This document shows positions 1 to 7,312 of a DNA stretch of 64,000 nucleotides, in pieces. The DNA is from Peptacetobacter hominis (GTDB taxonomy: Bacteria > Bacillota > Clostridia > Peptostreptococcales > Peptostreptococcaceae). Under the pieces are notes generated by a model. The model saw only the letters and a program-made list of their open reading frames with translations, was not told the DNA's origin and did no database searches. The stretch covers positions 1 through 64,000 of the forward strand of contig NZ_SGJB01000015.1 of assembly GCF_006861675.1 (NCBI RefSeq), in the 5' to 3' direction. Position 1 is the first letter of the stretch. Every line of letters begins with the position of its first letter. The translations under genes and the position numbers were made by a program.

Positions 1-30
1 TAGAAGGTGATTTTTTATTATATTTTTTCA

Positions 31-86
31 AAAAAATAAGGGCTATCGCACTAATAAAATATTAATGCGACAGCCCCTTTTTTATT
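31..86. terminator. Bidirectional intrinsic terminator
   Basis: A 17-bp imperfect stem (about 40-56 pairing with 60-76, two mismatches) starts with GGGCT and closes with AGCCC. It is flanked by an A-rich tract on the left and TTTTTTATTT on the right, so it can stop transcription from both sides. It lies just after the stop codon of the minus-strand hydrolase gene and would also end any plus-strand gene entering from the left edge. Confidence 0.85.
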
Positions 87-93
87 TGAATAA

Positions 94-846
94 TTATATA
101 ATATGTATCCCCAAAATTTCTGCAACTGAGATAAAAGTCCAGATAAATAGAAGAAGGACAAGAATTTTTTCTATTATATTGCTGAATTTACCTCCAACCT
201 TTATATAACCAAGAGATATTTTCTTTGATGAAAACGGATAAAAAAGTGCTACACCCTGTCTTGTAAACATGTCACATAATATATGAAAACCATAAGAAAA
301 TGCAGATATAACAGATATTTTATCAAGAGAACTTATCATCTCAATGGGTTTCATCATGATATATACAAGAAATATCATAATTATACTGTGTGAAAAATTC
401 CTGTGTTTGAGCCAGGGAAATACCGCAAATACTACAAATGGAAACATAAAAAATATGTTGTTTGTAATTATAATAAGCAGCAAGGCAATAAGCAAAAGAG
501 AAAATGAAACCAGATATTTTCTGACATGATAGTGTGATACCTTTTTTTCAACAATTATTATAATAAAAAAAGATATGATACCACTTACCAGAAAATCGGC
601 ATTCATCTTTATTAACATAAAAAATATTGCGGCATTAAGTGTATATATAAGAAGTTTATATATATGTTCTGAAGTTTTTTTTCTGAATATAAATCCCGAT
701 ATTATGGAATTTGATTTATCAAGATCGGGAAGTATCGAAAATGCAGCTGATGCAATTATATTTATAATGCTTACCGGCATTGAAAAAATTATTGAAAGCT
801 GAATTCCAGCCAGAATACCGGCAGCACAGTGTGTCTTTCCTCGCAT
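94..846 (-). CDS. YdjM-like (DUF457) membrane-bound metal-dependent hydrolase
   Basis: This is a 250-residue integral membrane protein of the YdjM/DUF457 family, whose members are predicted membrane-bound metal-dependent hydrolases. The family pattern is visible: an early His (H6), the acidic pair in LPDLDKS (D41, D43), the HRNFSHS motif (about 148-154) and a later H188/D192 pair in GFHILCD. Several hydrophobic segments lie between them. An upstream in-frame ATG at 861 exists, but GGTGGAGG sits between the two, so the ATG at 846 is well placed and preferred. The gene is monocistronic, ending at the bidirectional terminator near 31-86 and diverging from RNase J. The substrate is unknown. Confidence 0.75.
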   Translation of the reverse strand: MRGKTHCAAGILAGIQLSIIFSMPVSIINIIASAAFSILPDLDKSNSIISGFIFRKKTSEHIYKLLIYTLNAAIFFMLIKMNADFLVSGIISFFIIIIVEKKVSHYHVRKYLVSFSLLLIALLLIIITNNIFFMFPFVVFAVFPWLKHRNFSHSIIMIFLVYIMMKPIEMISSLDKISVISAFSYGFHILCDMFTRQGVALFYPFSSKKISLGYIKVGGKFSNIIEKILVLLLFIWTFISVAEILGIHII

Positions 847-1195
847 AAAAACCTCCACCATTAAAAATATAGAATATTATAGCATAAACATGAGTAAAAC
901 AAAAATAAGTAAATAAGCCATATTATAATAATATTACAGATTTGAAACCATATGTAAAATAAATAGTTCTTTATTATATATATAGAAGTATGATACAATA
1001 GTACTAGTTGGTAAAAGTGTGCGTGTAAAATATTATATAGAGTTATATATTAGGGGAGCTGTAGTGAGCCGGAAATATACAGCCAGAGGACGGATATGTA
1101 ACGAAATATAAACTTATAGAGTAAAACGAACGGAACGTTTTATTTTTGTATAAAAAAACAGGAAAATTTAAAATTATAGATAGGAGATGATAATT
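847..1195. other. Divergent intergenic region with long rnj leader
   Basis: This stretch separates the hydrolase gene from RNase J. Its right half has several features. A possible sigma-A promoter has -10 TACAAT at 994-999 and a weak -35 TTATTA at 971-976, 17 bp apart. A GCTGTA/TACAGC stem lies at 1058-1063 and 1078-1083. A second hairpin, TAAAACG/CGTTTTA (1122-1128 and 1136-1142), is followed directly by five T. If the promoter is right, RNase J mRNA has a leader of about 190 nt ending in a terminator-like hairpin. No short ORF was recognised here. Confidence 0.4.
1122..1147 (+). promoter_or_regulatory. Terminator-like hairpin in the rnj leader
   Basis: A 7-bp perfect stem (TAAAACG with CGTTTTA, loop AACGGAA) is followed by TTTTT, about 45 nt before the RNase J Shine-Dalgarno site. 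It has the form of a weak intrinsic terminator or attenuator. Autoregulation through the 5' leader is known for E. coli RNase E; applying the idea here is inference. Confidence 0.35.
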
Positions 1196-2866
1196 TTGTT
1201 CAAAAAGAACGTGGGAAAAGTGAAAGTAATTCCACTTGGCGGAATGAATGAAATAGGAAAGAACATGACCGTAATTGAGTACGGGGATGAGATAGTAATA
1301 ATAGATGCAGGACTTAGTTTCCCGGAAGATGAGATGCTGGGAATAGATATAGTTATTCCGGATATATCATATCTTGTAAAAAACAGAGATAAAATAAAGG
1401 GTGTATTTATAACACATGGGCACGAAGACCATATAGGAGGACTTCCGTACTTCCTGAAAAAAATAAATGTTCCTGTATACGGTTCGAGACTGAGTATAGG
1501 ACTTATAGAGGTTAAACTTAAAGAGCACAAACTTGAAAATGTGGAACTACATGCAGTAAAACCTCTTGAAAAAATAAAATTCAAAAATCTTGAAGTTGAA
1601 TTTCTAAAGGCAACACACAGTATACCAGATGCATATTCTGTAGCAGTTCATACAGATCAGGGAATAATATTCCACACAGGAGACTTCAAGATAGACCTTA
1701 CTCCTATAGACGGAGATGTAATGGATTTTCATAGAATATGTGAATTAAGCTCTGAAGGCGTACTGCTTATGCTTTCAGATAGTACAAATGCGGAAAGACC
1801 AGGTAGTACAATGTCTGAAAAAAATGTAGGAAAAGGTCTTGATGAGTTATTTACAAAAGCGGGAGAAAGCAGAATAATAGTTGCAACATTTGCTTCAAAT
1901 ATACATAGATTACAGCAGATTGTGGATGTTGCAAAAAAATACGGAAGAAAAGTCAGTGTATCAGGAAGATCAATGCTTAATGTTGTAAGTGTTGCAAAAG
2001 ATTTAGGATATCTTGATATAGATGACGATATGATAATAGATTTAAATGAAATAGACAGTTATGAAGACAAGGAGCTTGTAATAATAACTACAGGTTCTCA
2101 GGGAGAACCAATGTCTGCACTTGCCAGAATGGCAAATTCAGAACACAAGAAAATAGAAATAAAAAAAGGAGACCTTGTAATAATATCAGCGCATCCTATT
2201 CCTGGAAATGAAAAACTTATATCAAAAGTTATAAACTTCCTTCTTGAAAAAGGAGCGGATGTTGTATCATGTGATATAGCGGATATACATGTATCAGGTC
2301 ATGCATGTCAGGAAGAACTGAAAATGATGCTTAGACTTGTAAAACCCAAATATTTTGTTCCGGCACATGGTGAATACAGAATGCTGAAAAGACATGCGGA
2401 ACTTGCGGAAGAAATAGGTATGTCTGAAGAAAATATATTTGTCATATCTACAGGGGATGTAGTGGAAGCAGGTATTGATGGAGCAGCAGTCAAAGGAAGA
2501 GTTCCTACAGGAAATATACTTGTCGATGGACTTGGTGTAGGAGATGTAGGAAACATAGTATTAAGGGACAGAAAACATCTATCAGAAGACGGCCTTATGA
2601 CAATAGTTGTTACAATATCAAAGGACGAAGGAAAAGTTCTTGCAGGTCCGGATATAATTTCAAGAGGATTTGTATATGTAAGGGAATCAGAGGATCTTAT
2701 GGATGGAGCAAAACAGATAGTAAGAGATGTTCTTGGAGAATGCGAAGAAAAGAGCATAAAGGAATGGGCTTATCTGAAAAACAATATAAAAGATCAGTTA
2801 AAAGAGTACCTTTACCAGAAAACAAAGAGAAATCCTATGATACTTCCTATAATAATGGAAGTATAG
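1196..2866 (+). CDS. rnj: Ribonuclease J (beta-CASP metallo-RNase)
   Basis: RNase J degrades and matures RNA with 5'-to-3' exonuclease and endonuclease activities, and is a central cytoplasmic decay enzyme in Gram-positives. The metallo-beta-lactamase signature HGHEDH is at about residues 74-79, followed by downstream metal-ligand segments (HTGDFKID), the beta-CASP domain (STNAERPG, SGRSM) and the PAHGEYRM region. Length is about 556 residues, normal for the family. An ATG at 1187 lies inside the AGGAG ribosome site, whereas TTG at 1196 is 9 nt downstream of it, so TTG is preferred. The gene appears to stand alone behind a long leader and may share a transcript with the small membrane gene that follows. 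Confidence 0.93.
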   Translation: MFKKNVGKVKVIPLGGMNEIGKNMTVIEYGDEIVIIDAGLSFPEDEMLGIDIVIPDISYLVKNRDKIKGVFITHGHEDHIGGLPYFLKKINVPVYGSRLSIGLIEVKLKEHKLENVELHAVKPLEKIKFKNLEVEFLKATHSIPDAYSVAVHTDQGIIFHTGDFKIDLTPIDGDVMDFHRICELSSEGVLLMLSDSTNAERPGSTMSEKNVGKGLDELFTKAGESRIIVATFASNIHRLQQIVDVAKKYGRKVSVSGRSMLNVVSVAKDLGYLDIDDDMIIDLNEIDSYEDKELVIITTGSQGEPMSALARMANSEHKKIEIKKGDLVIISAHPIPGNEKLISKVINFLLEKGADVVSCDIADIHVSGHACQEELKMMLRLVKPKYFVPAHGEYRMLKRHAELAEEIGMSEENIFVISTGDVVEAGIDGAAVKGRVPTGNILVDGLGVGDVGNIVLRDRKHLSEDGLMTIVVTISKDEGKVLAGPDIISRGFVYVRESEDLMDGAKQIVRDVLGECEEKSIKEWAYLKNNIKDQLKEYLYQKTKRNPMILPIIMEV

Positions 2867-2881
2867 GAATTAATAATATGT

Positions 2882-2908
2882 ATGGCCGGGATTATATGTT
2901 CCGGCTAT
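2882..2908 (+). other. Hairpin between rnj and the small membrane gene
   Basis: ATGGCCGG pairs with CCGGCTAT (8 bp with one G-T pair) around an 11-nt loop, 15 nt after the rnj stop. No T run follows, so it is not a convincing terminator. It could be an mRNA-stabilising or processing structure. Confidence 0.3.
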
Positions 2909-2945
2909 ATCTATATAATGAAAAAATATGAAAGAGAGAATTGAT

Positions 2946-3155
2946 ATGAAAAAAAAGATAACTGAAAAAACAAGATTACTTGCCGCAGCTGGATTTGTAT
3001 TTATGAGTGCATCATGTATATATGTGTATTTTTCAGGAATAGATAAATCTATACTTACACTTGCGACATCAGCTTTATGTCTGGCTGTAGCTTTATATGA
3101 AGTAAAAAGAGTAAGTGAATCAAAATCCAAAAAAACAGAAAACAAAAAAAGATAA
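2946..3155 (+). CDS. Small two-helix membrane protein of unknown function
   Basis: A 69-residue protein with two hydrophobic stretches (about residues 11-31, LLAAAGFVFMSASCIYVYF; and about 35-54, SILTLATSALCLAVALYEV) and a Lys/Ser-rich basic tail. I do not recognise a family. The ATG at 2946 is 7 nt after AGAGAG; the in-frame ATG at 2928 lacks a ribosome site. Codon use (AUA, AGA) matches the neighbours, so it is likely a real resident gene. It lies 79 nt after rnj on the same strand and may be cotranscribed. Function cannot be stated. Confidence 0.6.
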   Translation: MKKKITEKTRLLAAAGFVFMSASCIYVYFSGIDKSILTLATSALCLAVALYEVKRVSESKSKKTENKKR

Positions 3156-3280
3156 CGATTGCCTTTGCCGGGAAAAGGTATACATTTGTTGTCACTATTT
3201 ACATATAAAAATACAGGTGTTAAAATAAAAACTAGCAGGAATGAATGAAAAATCTGTAAATAGATGATGGAGGAATGAAA

Positions 3281-4558
3281 ATGATAAAATTTGATTGTAC
3301 TCATGCATGCTCTATGGATGAAATAGTAGCATATCAGGACAGAGTAAATGAAGTTCACAAATGGATAACAGAAAAAACAGGAAAAGGAAACGACTTTTTA
3401 GGATGGGTAGACTGGTGTAAAAACTACGACAAGGAAGAATTCGAGCAGATCAAAAAAAGTGCTGAATTTGCAAGAAATAACTGTGATGTATTCCTAGTAT
3501 GTGGTATAGGTGGTTCTTATCTTGGAGCAAGAGCTGCTATAGAAATGATAAATGGTCTTTACGCAGATAAAAAGCCTGAAATAATATTCATAGGAAACAC
3601 ATTCTCTTCAACTTATATATCTCAGGTTATGAAATACATAGAAAACAAGGAAGTATGTGTAAACGTAATATCTAAATCTGGAACAACTACAGAAACAGCT
3701 ATAGCTTTCCGTTTATTAAAACAGTTCATGGAAAGAAAATACGGAAAAGACGGAGCAAGAGAAAGAATATTTGCTACAACTGACAAGGCAAAAGGAACTC
3801 TTCATGACCTTGCAAAAGCTGAAGGATATCAGATGTTCGTTATACCGGATGATATAGGAGGACGTTACTCAGTTATAACAGCTGTTGGTCTACTTCCTAT
3901 AGCAGTTGCCGGAATAAATATAGATGACGTAATGAACGGTGTTAAAAAAGCATTCGATGATTTCAATACAGAAGCTGACCTTACTAAAAACCCTGCATAC
4001 GCATATGCAGTAGCAAGAAGAGTAATGGAAGAAAAAGGTAAAGTGGCTGAAATGTTCGTAAGCTATGACCTTAATACTACAATGCTTGCTGAGTGGTGGA
4101 AACAGTTATTCGGTGAGTCAGAAGGAAAAGAGGAAAAAGGAATACTTCCATGCAGTGCAACTTTCTCTACTGACCTTCACTCATTAGGACAGTTTGTACA
4201 GGATGGTAGAAAATGCTTATACGAAACACTAGTACTTTTCGAAAAACCTATAGAAGATATGATATTCCCAGAAGATGCAGAAAATGCTGATTCAATGAAC
4301 TATCTTGCAGGTAAAAACCTTGACTGGATAAACAAAATGGCAATGCAGGGAACTCTTGAAGCTCACGAAAAAACTGGTGGAGTTCCAAACCTTATAATAA
4401 AAGCTGAAGATATGAGTGCAGAAAGCTTCGGATATATGTGCTACTTCTTCTTTATAGCATGTGCTATGTCTTGTTATCTTCTTGATATAAACCCATTCAA
4501 CCAGCCAGGTGTAGAGGTTTACAAGAAAAACATGTTCAAACTTTTAGGTAAAAACTAA
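3281..4558 (+). CDS. pgi: Glucose-6-phosphate isomerase
   Basis: This cytoplasmic enzyme interconverts glucose 6-phosphate and fructose 6-phosphate in glycolysis and gluconeogenesis. The N-terminal sugar isomerase domain contains GIGGSYLGA, the phosphate-binding segment SKSGTTTETAIAF is present, and the family signature appears as DDIGGRYSVITAVG. The C-terminal active-site region GVEVYKKNMF is also present. Length is 425 residues, slightly shorter than the roughly 450 usual in Firmicutes. GGAGG at 3269-3273 sits 7 nt before the ATG at 3281; the ATG at 3275 is too close. The gene is followed by a strong hairpin, so it is probably monocistronic. Confidence 0.95.
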   Translation: MIKFDCTHACSMDEIVAYQDRVNEVHKWITEKTGKGNDFLGWVDWCKNYDKEEFEQIKKSAEFARNNCDVFLVCGIGGSYLGARAAIEMINGLYADKKPEIIFIGNTFSSTYISQVMKYIENKEVCVNVISKSGTTTETAIAFRLLKQFMERKYGKDGARERIFATTDKAKGTLHDLAKAEGYQMFVIPDDIGGRYSVITAVGLLPIAVAGINIDDVMNGVKKAFDDFNTEADLTKNPAYAYAVARRVMEEKGKVAEMFVSYDLNTTMLAEWWKQLFGESEGKEEKGILPCSATFSTDLHSLGQFVQDGRKCLYETLVLFEKPIEDMIFPEDAENADSMNYLAGKNLDWINKMAMQGTLEAHEKTGGVPNLIIKAEDMSAESFGYMCYFFFIACAMSCYLLDINPFNQPGVEVYKKNMFKLLGKN

Positions 4559-4582
4559 TTGTATAGAATAAAATAAATTAAA

Positions 4583-4630
4583 AGGGCTGTCTGTTCTGGT
4601 ATTTTATCAGGACTAACAGCCCTGTTTTGG
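4583..4630 (+). terminator. Intrinsic terminator after pgi
   Basis: AGGGCTGT (4583-4590) pairs with ACAGCCCT (4616-4623), and an inner GTTCTG/CAGGAC stem extends the structure. A short TGTTTTGGTTT tract follows, 25 nt after the pgi stop. Confidence 0.75.
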
Positions 4631-4701
4631 TTTGATTTATTTGCCTAAAATCAATAAATTGGTTATAATAAAGTAAATCACATTTTTGAAAGGAAAAATA
4701 T

Positions 4702-5298
4702 ATGGCAGGATTTGATATAGCGACAATTCTATCTACAGTTGTCGGAATAGCTGTTGCGATATCTGTCCATGAATTTGGACATGCATACTCAGCTCATCTT
4801 CTTGGAGATGATACAGCAAAAATGAGTGGAAGAATGACTCTTAATCCGGCAAAACATGTGGATCCTATTGGGCTCTTTGCCCTTATAGTATTTCATATAG
4901 GATGGGCAAAGCCTGTTCCGGTAAATCCAAACAACTACAGAAACTATAGAACAGGAAACTTCATAGTTTCAATAGCAGGAGTGGCATTCAACATAATAAC
5001 GGCGATAATATGCGCACTTATATACAGATTTTCAAGTATGTATGCAATAGAAACGATAGCATACACATGCATAATATATAATATTGCATTTGCTTCGTTC
5101 AACCTTTTACCGGTTCCACCTCTTGATGGGTGGGGAATACTTCAAAGTTTTATCCCATATGAGTGGAATGAGTATGCGTATAGATTTGAGAGAATAAGTG
5201 GATTTGTATTTCTTGCACTTCTTATAACAGGAGCGTATAGAATATTTACAGGGCCGATATACTCTGTATTTGCATCTATAGTTTCTCTTTTTATGTAA
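4702..5298 (+). CDS. Site-2-type zinc metalloprotease, M50 family, short form
   Basis: A 198-residue polytopic membrane protease of peptidase family M50. The zinc-binding HEFGH motif is at residues 23-27 inside the first helix, and the second conserved site appears as NLLPVPPLDGWG, with the ligand Asp at about 142. No PDZ domain is present. This matches the short M50 subgroup (YwhC-like) rather than RseP/RasP, so the substrate is unknown. The start is supported by AAAGGA upstream. It is 13 nt before scpA, an arrangement seen in several clostridia, so it is likely the first gene of an M50-scpA-scpB-marR unit. Confidence 0.87.
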   Translation: MAGFDIATILSTVVGIAVAISVHEFGHAYSAHLLGDDTAKMSGRMTLNPAKHVDPIGLFALIVFHIGWAKPVPVNPNNYRNYRTGNFIVSIAGVAFNIITAIICALIYRFSSMYAIETIAYTCIIYNIAFASFNLLPVPPLDGWGILQSFIPYEWNEYAYRFERISGFVFLALLITGAYRIFTGPIYSVFASIVSLFM

Positions 5299-5311
5299 GT
5301 GAGGGAGATTT

Positions 5312-6040
5312 ATGAAATACAATGTACAAATAAAAGCATATGAAGGACCGATGGATCTTCTTTATGACCTTGTGACAAAGCATAAAATTGATATAAAAGA
5401 TATATCTATATCAGAAATAACAGCTCAGTATATAGATTATCTTTCTCAGATGGAAAAAATGGATATGGAGATAACAAGTGATTTTATTGCGATGGCATCA
5501 AAGCTTCTTGAGATAAAATCAAGATATCTTTTATATATCCAGAGAGAAAATGAGGAAGACGAAGATCCAAGACTTGAACTTGTTGAAAAGCTTGAAGAAT
5601 ACAGAAAATACAAGCAGGCGTCTGTGGAACTTAAAGATAAATGTTCAAAAATATACGAAAGATTCTACAGAAAGAGAGAAGAAGTCATAACAGAAGAAAA
5701 ACTTAATACTGATGATATTTCTGTGGAACTTATGATGGAATATCTACCAAAACTTCTAAAAAGAATTGAAGATAAAAAAGAAGAACAGGCTGTAACAGAT
5801 GATGTCAAAAGACTTGTCAGCAAAAAAGTATTTTCTGTAGAGGAAAAAATTGTATACATAAGAAGTATTTTGAATGAAAAGAAAGAAGTAAGTTTTATGG
5901 ATACAATAAAAGATGGAACAAAAGATGAGGTTATAGCTACTTTTTTATCTATTCTTGAGTTGATAAAAGAAAGAGAGATAAAAGTGGAACAGGATACATT
6001 CTTTGATGATATAATTATAATCAGAAATATGGAGTGCTGA
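5312..6040 (+). CDS. scpA: Segregation and condensation protein A
   Basis: ScpA is the kleisin subunit of the Smc-ScpAB condensin that organises and separates chromosomes. The kleisin N-terminus YEGPMDLLYDLVTKHKIDI is characteristic, followed by the long charged central helices and a C-terminal winged-helix region (SFMDTIKDG to IATFLSILELIK) that would contact the Smc head. Length of 242 residues is normal. GGGAG lies upstream of the ATG. Only 2 nt separate the stop from the scpB start, showing cotranslation with its partner. Confidence 0.95.
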   Translation: MKYNVQIKAYEGPMDLLYDLVTKHKIDIKDISISEITAQYIDYLSQMEKMDMEITSDFIAMASKLLEIKSRYLLYIQRENEEDEDPRLELVEKLEEYRKYKQASVELKDKCSKIYERFYRKREEVITEEKLNTDDISVELMMEYLPKLLKRIEDKKEEQAVTDDVKRLVSKKVFSVEEKIVYIRSILNEKKEVSFMDTIKDGTKDEVIATFLSILELIKEREIKVEQDTFFDDIIIIRNMEC

Positions 6041-6042
6041 TA

Positions 6043-6591
6043 ATGAAAAGAGAAGAAATAAAATATATAATAGAAGCTGTTCTATTTGCATATGGAGATC
6101 CAATGAGCATAAAAGATCTCAAAAATGTTGTAAATGAGGATTTGTCTATAAAAGAAATAGAGTTTATGGTATCTTCTCTGATGGAAGAGTATAAATCTCA
6201 GAACAGAGGAATACAGATAATAAAACTTGAAGACAAATATCAGATGTGTACAAACAGCGATTATGCTGATTTTATAAAAAAAGCGGTTGAACCTTCCAGA
6301 AAAAAATCTCTGAGTCAGGCTACAATAGAAACACTTACAATAATAGCCTATAGACAACCTGTAACCAAGGCAGAAATAGAGGATATAAGAGGAGTTAAAT
6401 GCGACAAAGTAATAAAAACACTTCTTGATGGAAATCTAATAAGAGAAGCGGGAAGACTCAACAGAATAGGTAAACCGATTATATACAGAACAACAGATGA
6501 ATTTCTAAAGGTGATGAATATAGAATCCCTGAAAGATCTGCCGGATATAGAATCGATTGAAAAAGCTGAAAACACAGAAAAAGGAGAATAA
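6043..6591 (+). CDS. scpB: Segregation and condensation protein B
   Basis: ScpB binds the ScpA kleisin as a dimer of tandem winged-helix proteins and regulates Smc ATPase and DNA binding. Family segments seen are the start IEAVLFAYGDPMS, SQATIETLTIIAYRQPVTKAEIEDIRGV, and the C-terminal GRLNRIGKPIIYRTTDEFL. Length is 182 residues. A GTG at 6034 is in frame, but GGAG at 6031-6034 is 8 nt before the ATG at 6043, which is chosen. It forms an operon with scpA and with the MarR gene 5 nt downstream. Confidence 0.95.
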   Translation: MKREEIKYIIEAVLFAYGDPMSIKDLKNVVNEDLSIKEIEFMVSSLMEEYKSQNRGIQIIKLEDKYQMCTNSDYADFIKKAVEPSRKKSLSQATIETLTIIAYRQPVTKAEIEDIRGVKCDKVIKTLLDGNLIREAGRLNRIGKPIIYRTTDEFLKVMNIESLKDLPDIESIEKAENTEKGE

Positions 6592-6596
6592 AAAGT

Positions 6597-7037
6597 ATGG
6601 ACGACAAAGAAAGGGAGCTGCTTCTACTTAGAAGTATGAATTCATTTCACAATATGATAAAAATAGTGGTAAGTGAAAGACATAATACAAGAATACTTAC
6701 CGAAAGACAGTTTTTTGCAGTAAAGAAAATTGCGGAATTTGACAAAATAGAACTTAAAAATCTGAGCAGAGAACTTTATGTTTCTACATCTAGTCTTTGT
6801 ATACTTCTTAATAAACTTGTTGAACAGGGATATGTGTATAGAGAAGAAGATCCAAAAGATAGAAGAAATACATTCTATGGACTTACTGAAGAAGGAAAAG
6901 TAGTTCTGAAAAAAGAGAGAGAGGATATTCTAAGAGTTCTTTCAGAAAAGCTTTCAAAAGTGGATGGCGAAAAGAAAGATGAATTCTTTGAGCATCTGGA
7001 GAAGGTATATGCTTTTATGCCTCTTATAATGAAATAG
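6597..7037 (+). CDS. MarR-family transcriptional regulator
   Basis: A 146-residue winged-helix regulator of the MarR family. The recognition helix region reads LKNLSRELYVSTSSLCILLNKLVEQGYVYR and is followed by the wing motif DPKDRRNTFYGLTEEGK, typical of MarR. AAAGGAG lies before the ATG, and the gene starts 5 nt after scpB, so it shares that transcript. No dedicated operator was found, and its target is unknown. A decayed fragment just downstream matches the C-terminal helix of this protein, suggesting a past tandem copy. Confidence 0.85.
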   Translation: MDDKERELLLLRSMNSFHNMIKIVVSERHNTRILTERQFFAVKKIAEFDKIELKNLSRELYVSTSSLCILLNKLVEQGYVYREEDPKDRRNTFYGLTEEGKVVLKKEREDILRVLSEKLSKVDGEKKDEFFEHLEKVYAFMPLIMK

Positions 7038-7046
7038 TGAATGGAT

Positions 7047-7079
7047 AGGTATTGAATCGGATGATTTGATACCTTTTTT
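7047..7079 (+). terminator. Intrinsic terminator after the scpAB-marR unit
   Basis: A continuous 12-bp stem (7047-7058 with 7063-7074, including two G-T pairs) with a 4-nt loop ends in ACCTTTTTT. It lies 9 nt after the marR stop. Confidence 0.9.
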
Positions 7080-7120
7080 AAATATATATTAAAAAAGGAT
7101 AGTATAAATATATTATTGTA

Positions 7121-7271
7121 TTGAAAAAGGAAATCCTTGAGTTGGAAAAACGAGATGTCTTAAGTGTTATCTCAGGTAAACCGGAAAATATTATAAGAAG
7201 AGCATAAGAAAAACTTGTTTGAGTAACTTGAATATGTATATAAAGTACTTTTGAAATTATTAAAAGGATGA
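7121..7271 (+). pseudogene. Decayed C-terminal fragment of a MarR-like gene
   Basis: Reading from 7121 gives LKKEILELEKRDVLSVISG and then a stop at 7204. A different frame from 7215 reads LFE-stop-LEYVYKVLLKLLKG-stop. The intact neighbour marR ends with EDILRVLSEK and FFEHLEKVYAFM, so the pieces RDVLSVISGK and LFE*LEYVY align with its last helix. There is no start codon or DNA-binding part. The likely origin is a partial tandem duplication of marR that then broke down. The match is short and judged by eye. Confidence 0.5.
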
Positions 7272-7308
7272 TTAAAAGGCAGATACTATATCAGTATCTG
7301 CCTTTTAA
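7272..7308. terminator. Bidirectional terminator with a 16-bp perfect stem
   Basis: TTAAAAGG CAGATACT (7272-7287) pairs perfectly with 7293-7308 around a 5-nt loop. A/T tracts on both sides let it stop transcripts from either strand. It lies 5 bp beyond the stop of the minus-strand surface protein gene. Confidence 0.92.
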
Positions 7309-7312
7309 ATAA

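Noticed and set aside
1001-1186. Known riboswitch or T-box upstream of rnj
   Set aside because: No T-box sequence, specifier stem, or consensus of purine, SAM, c-di-GMP, fluoride or preQ1 riboswitches could be matched; only generic hairpins remain.
2740-2931. 63-codon frame overlapping the rnj end
   Set aside because: It overlaps the conserved C-terminus of RNase J in another frame, and its last part runs through the intergenic hairpin.
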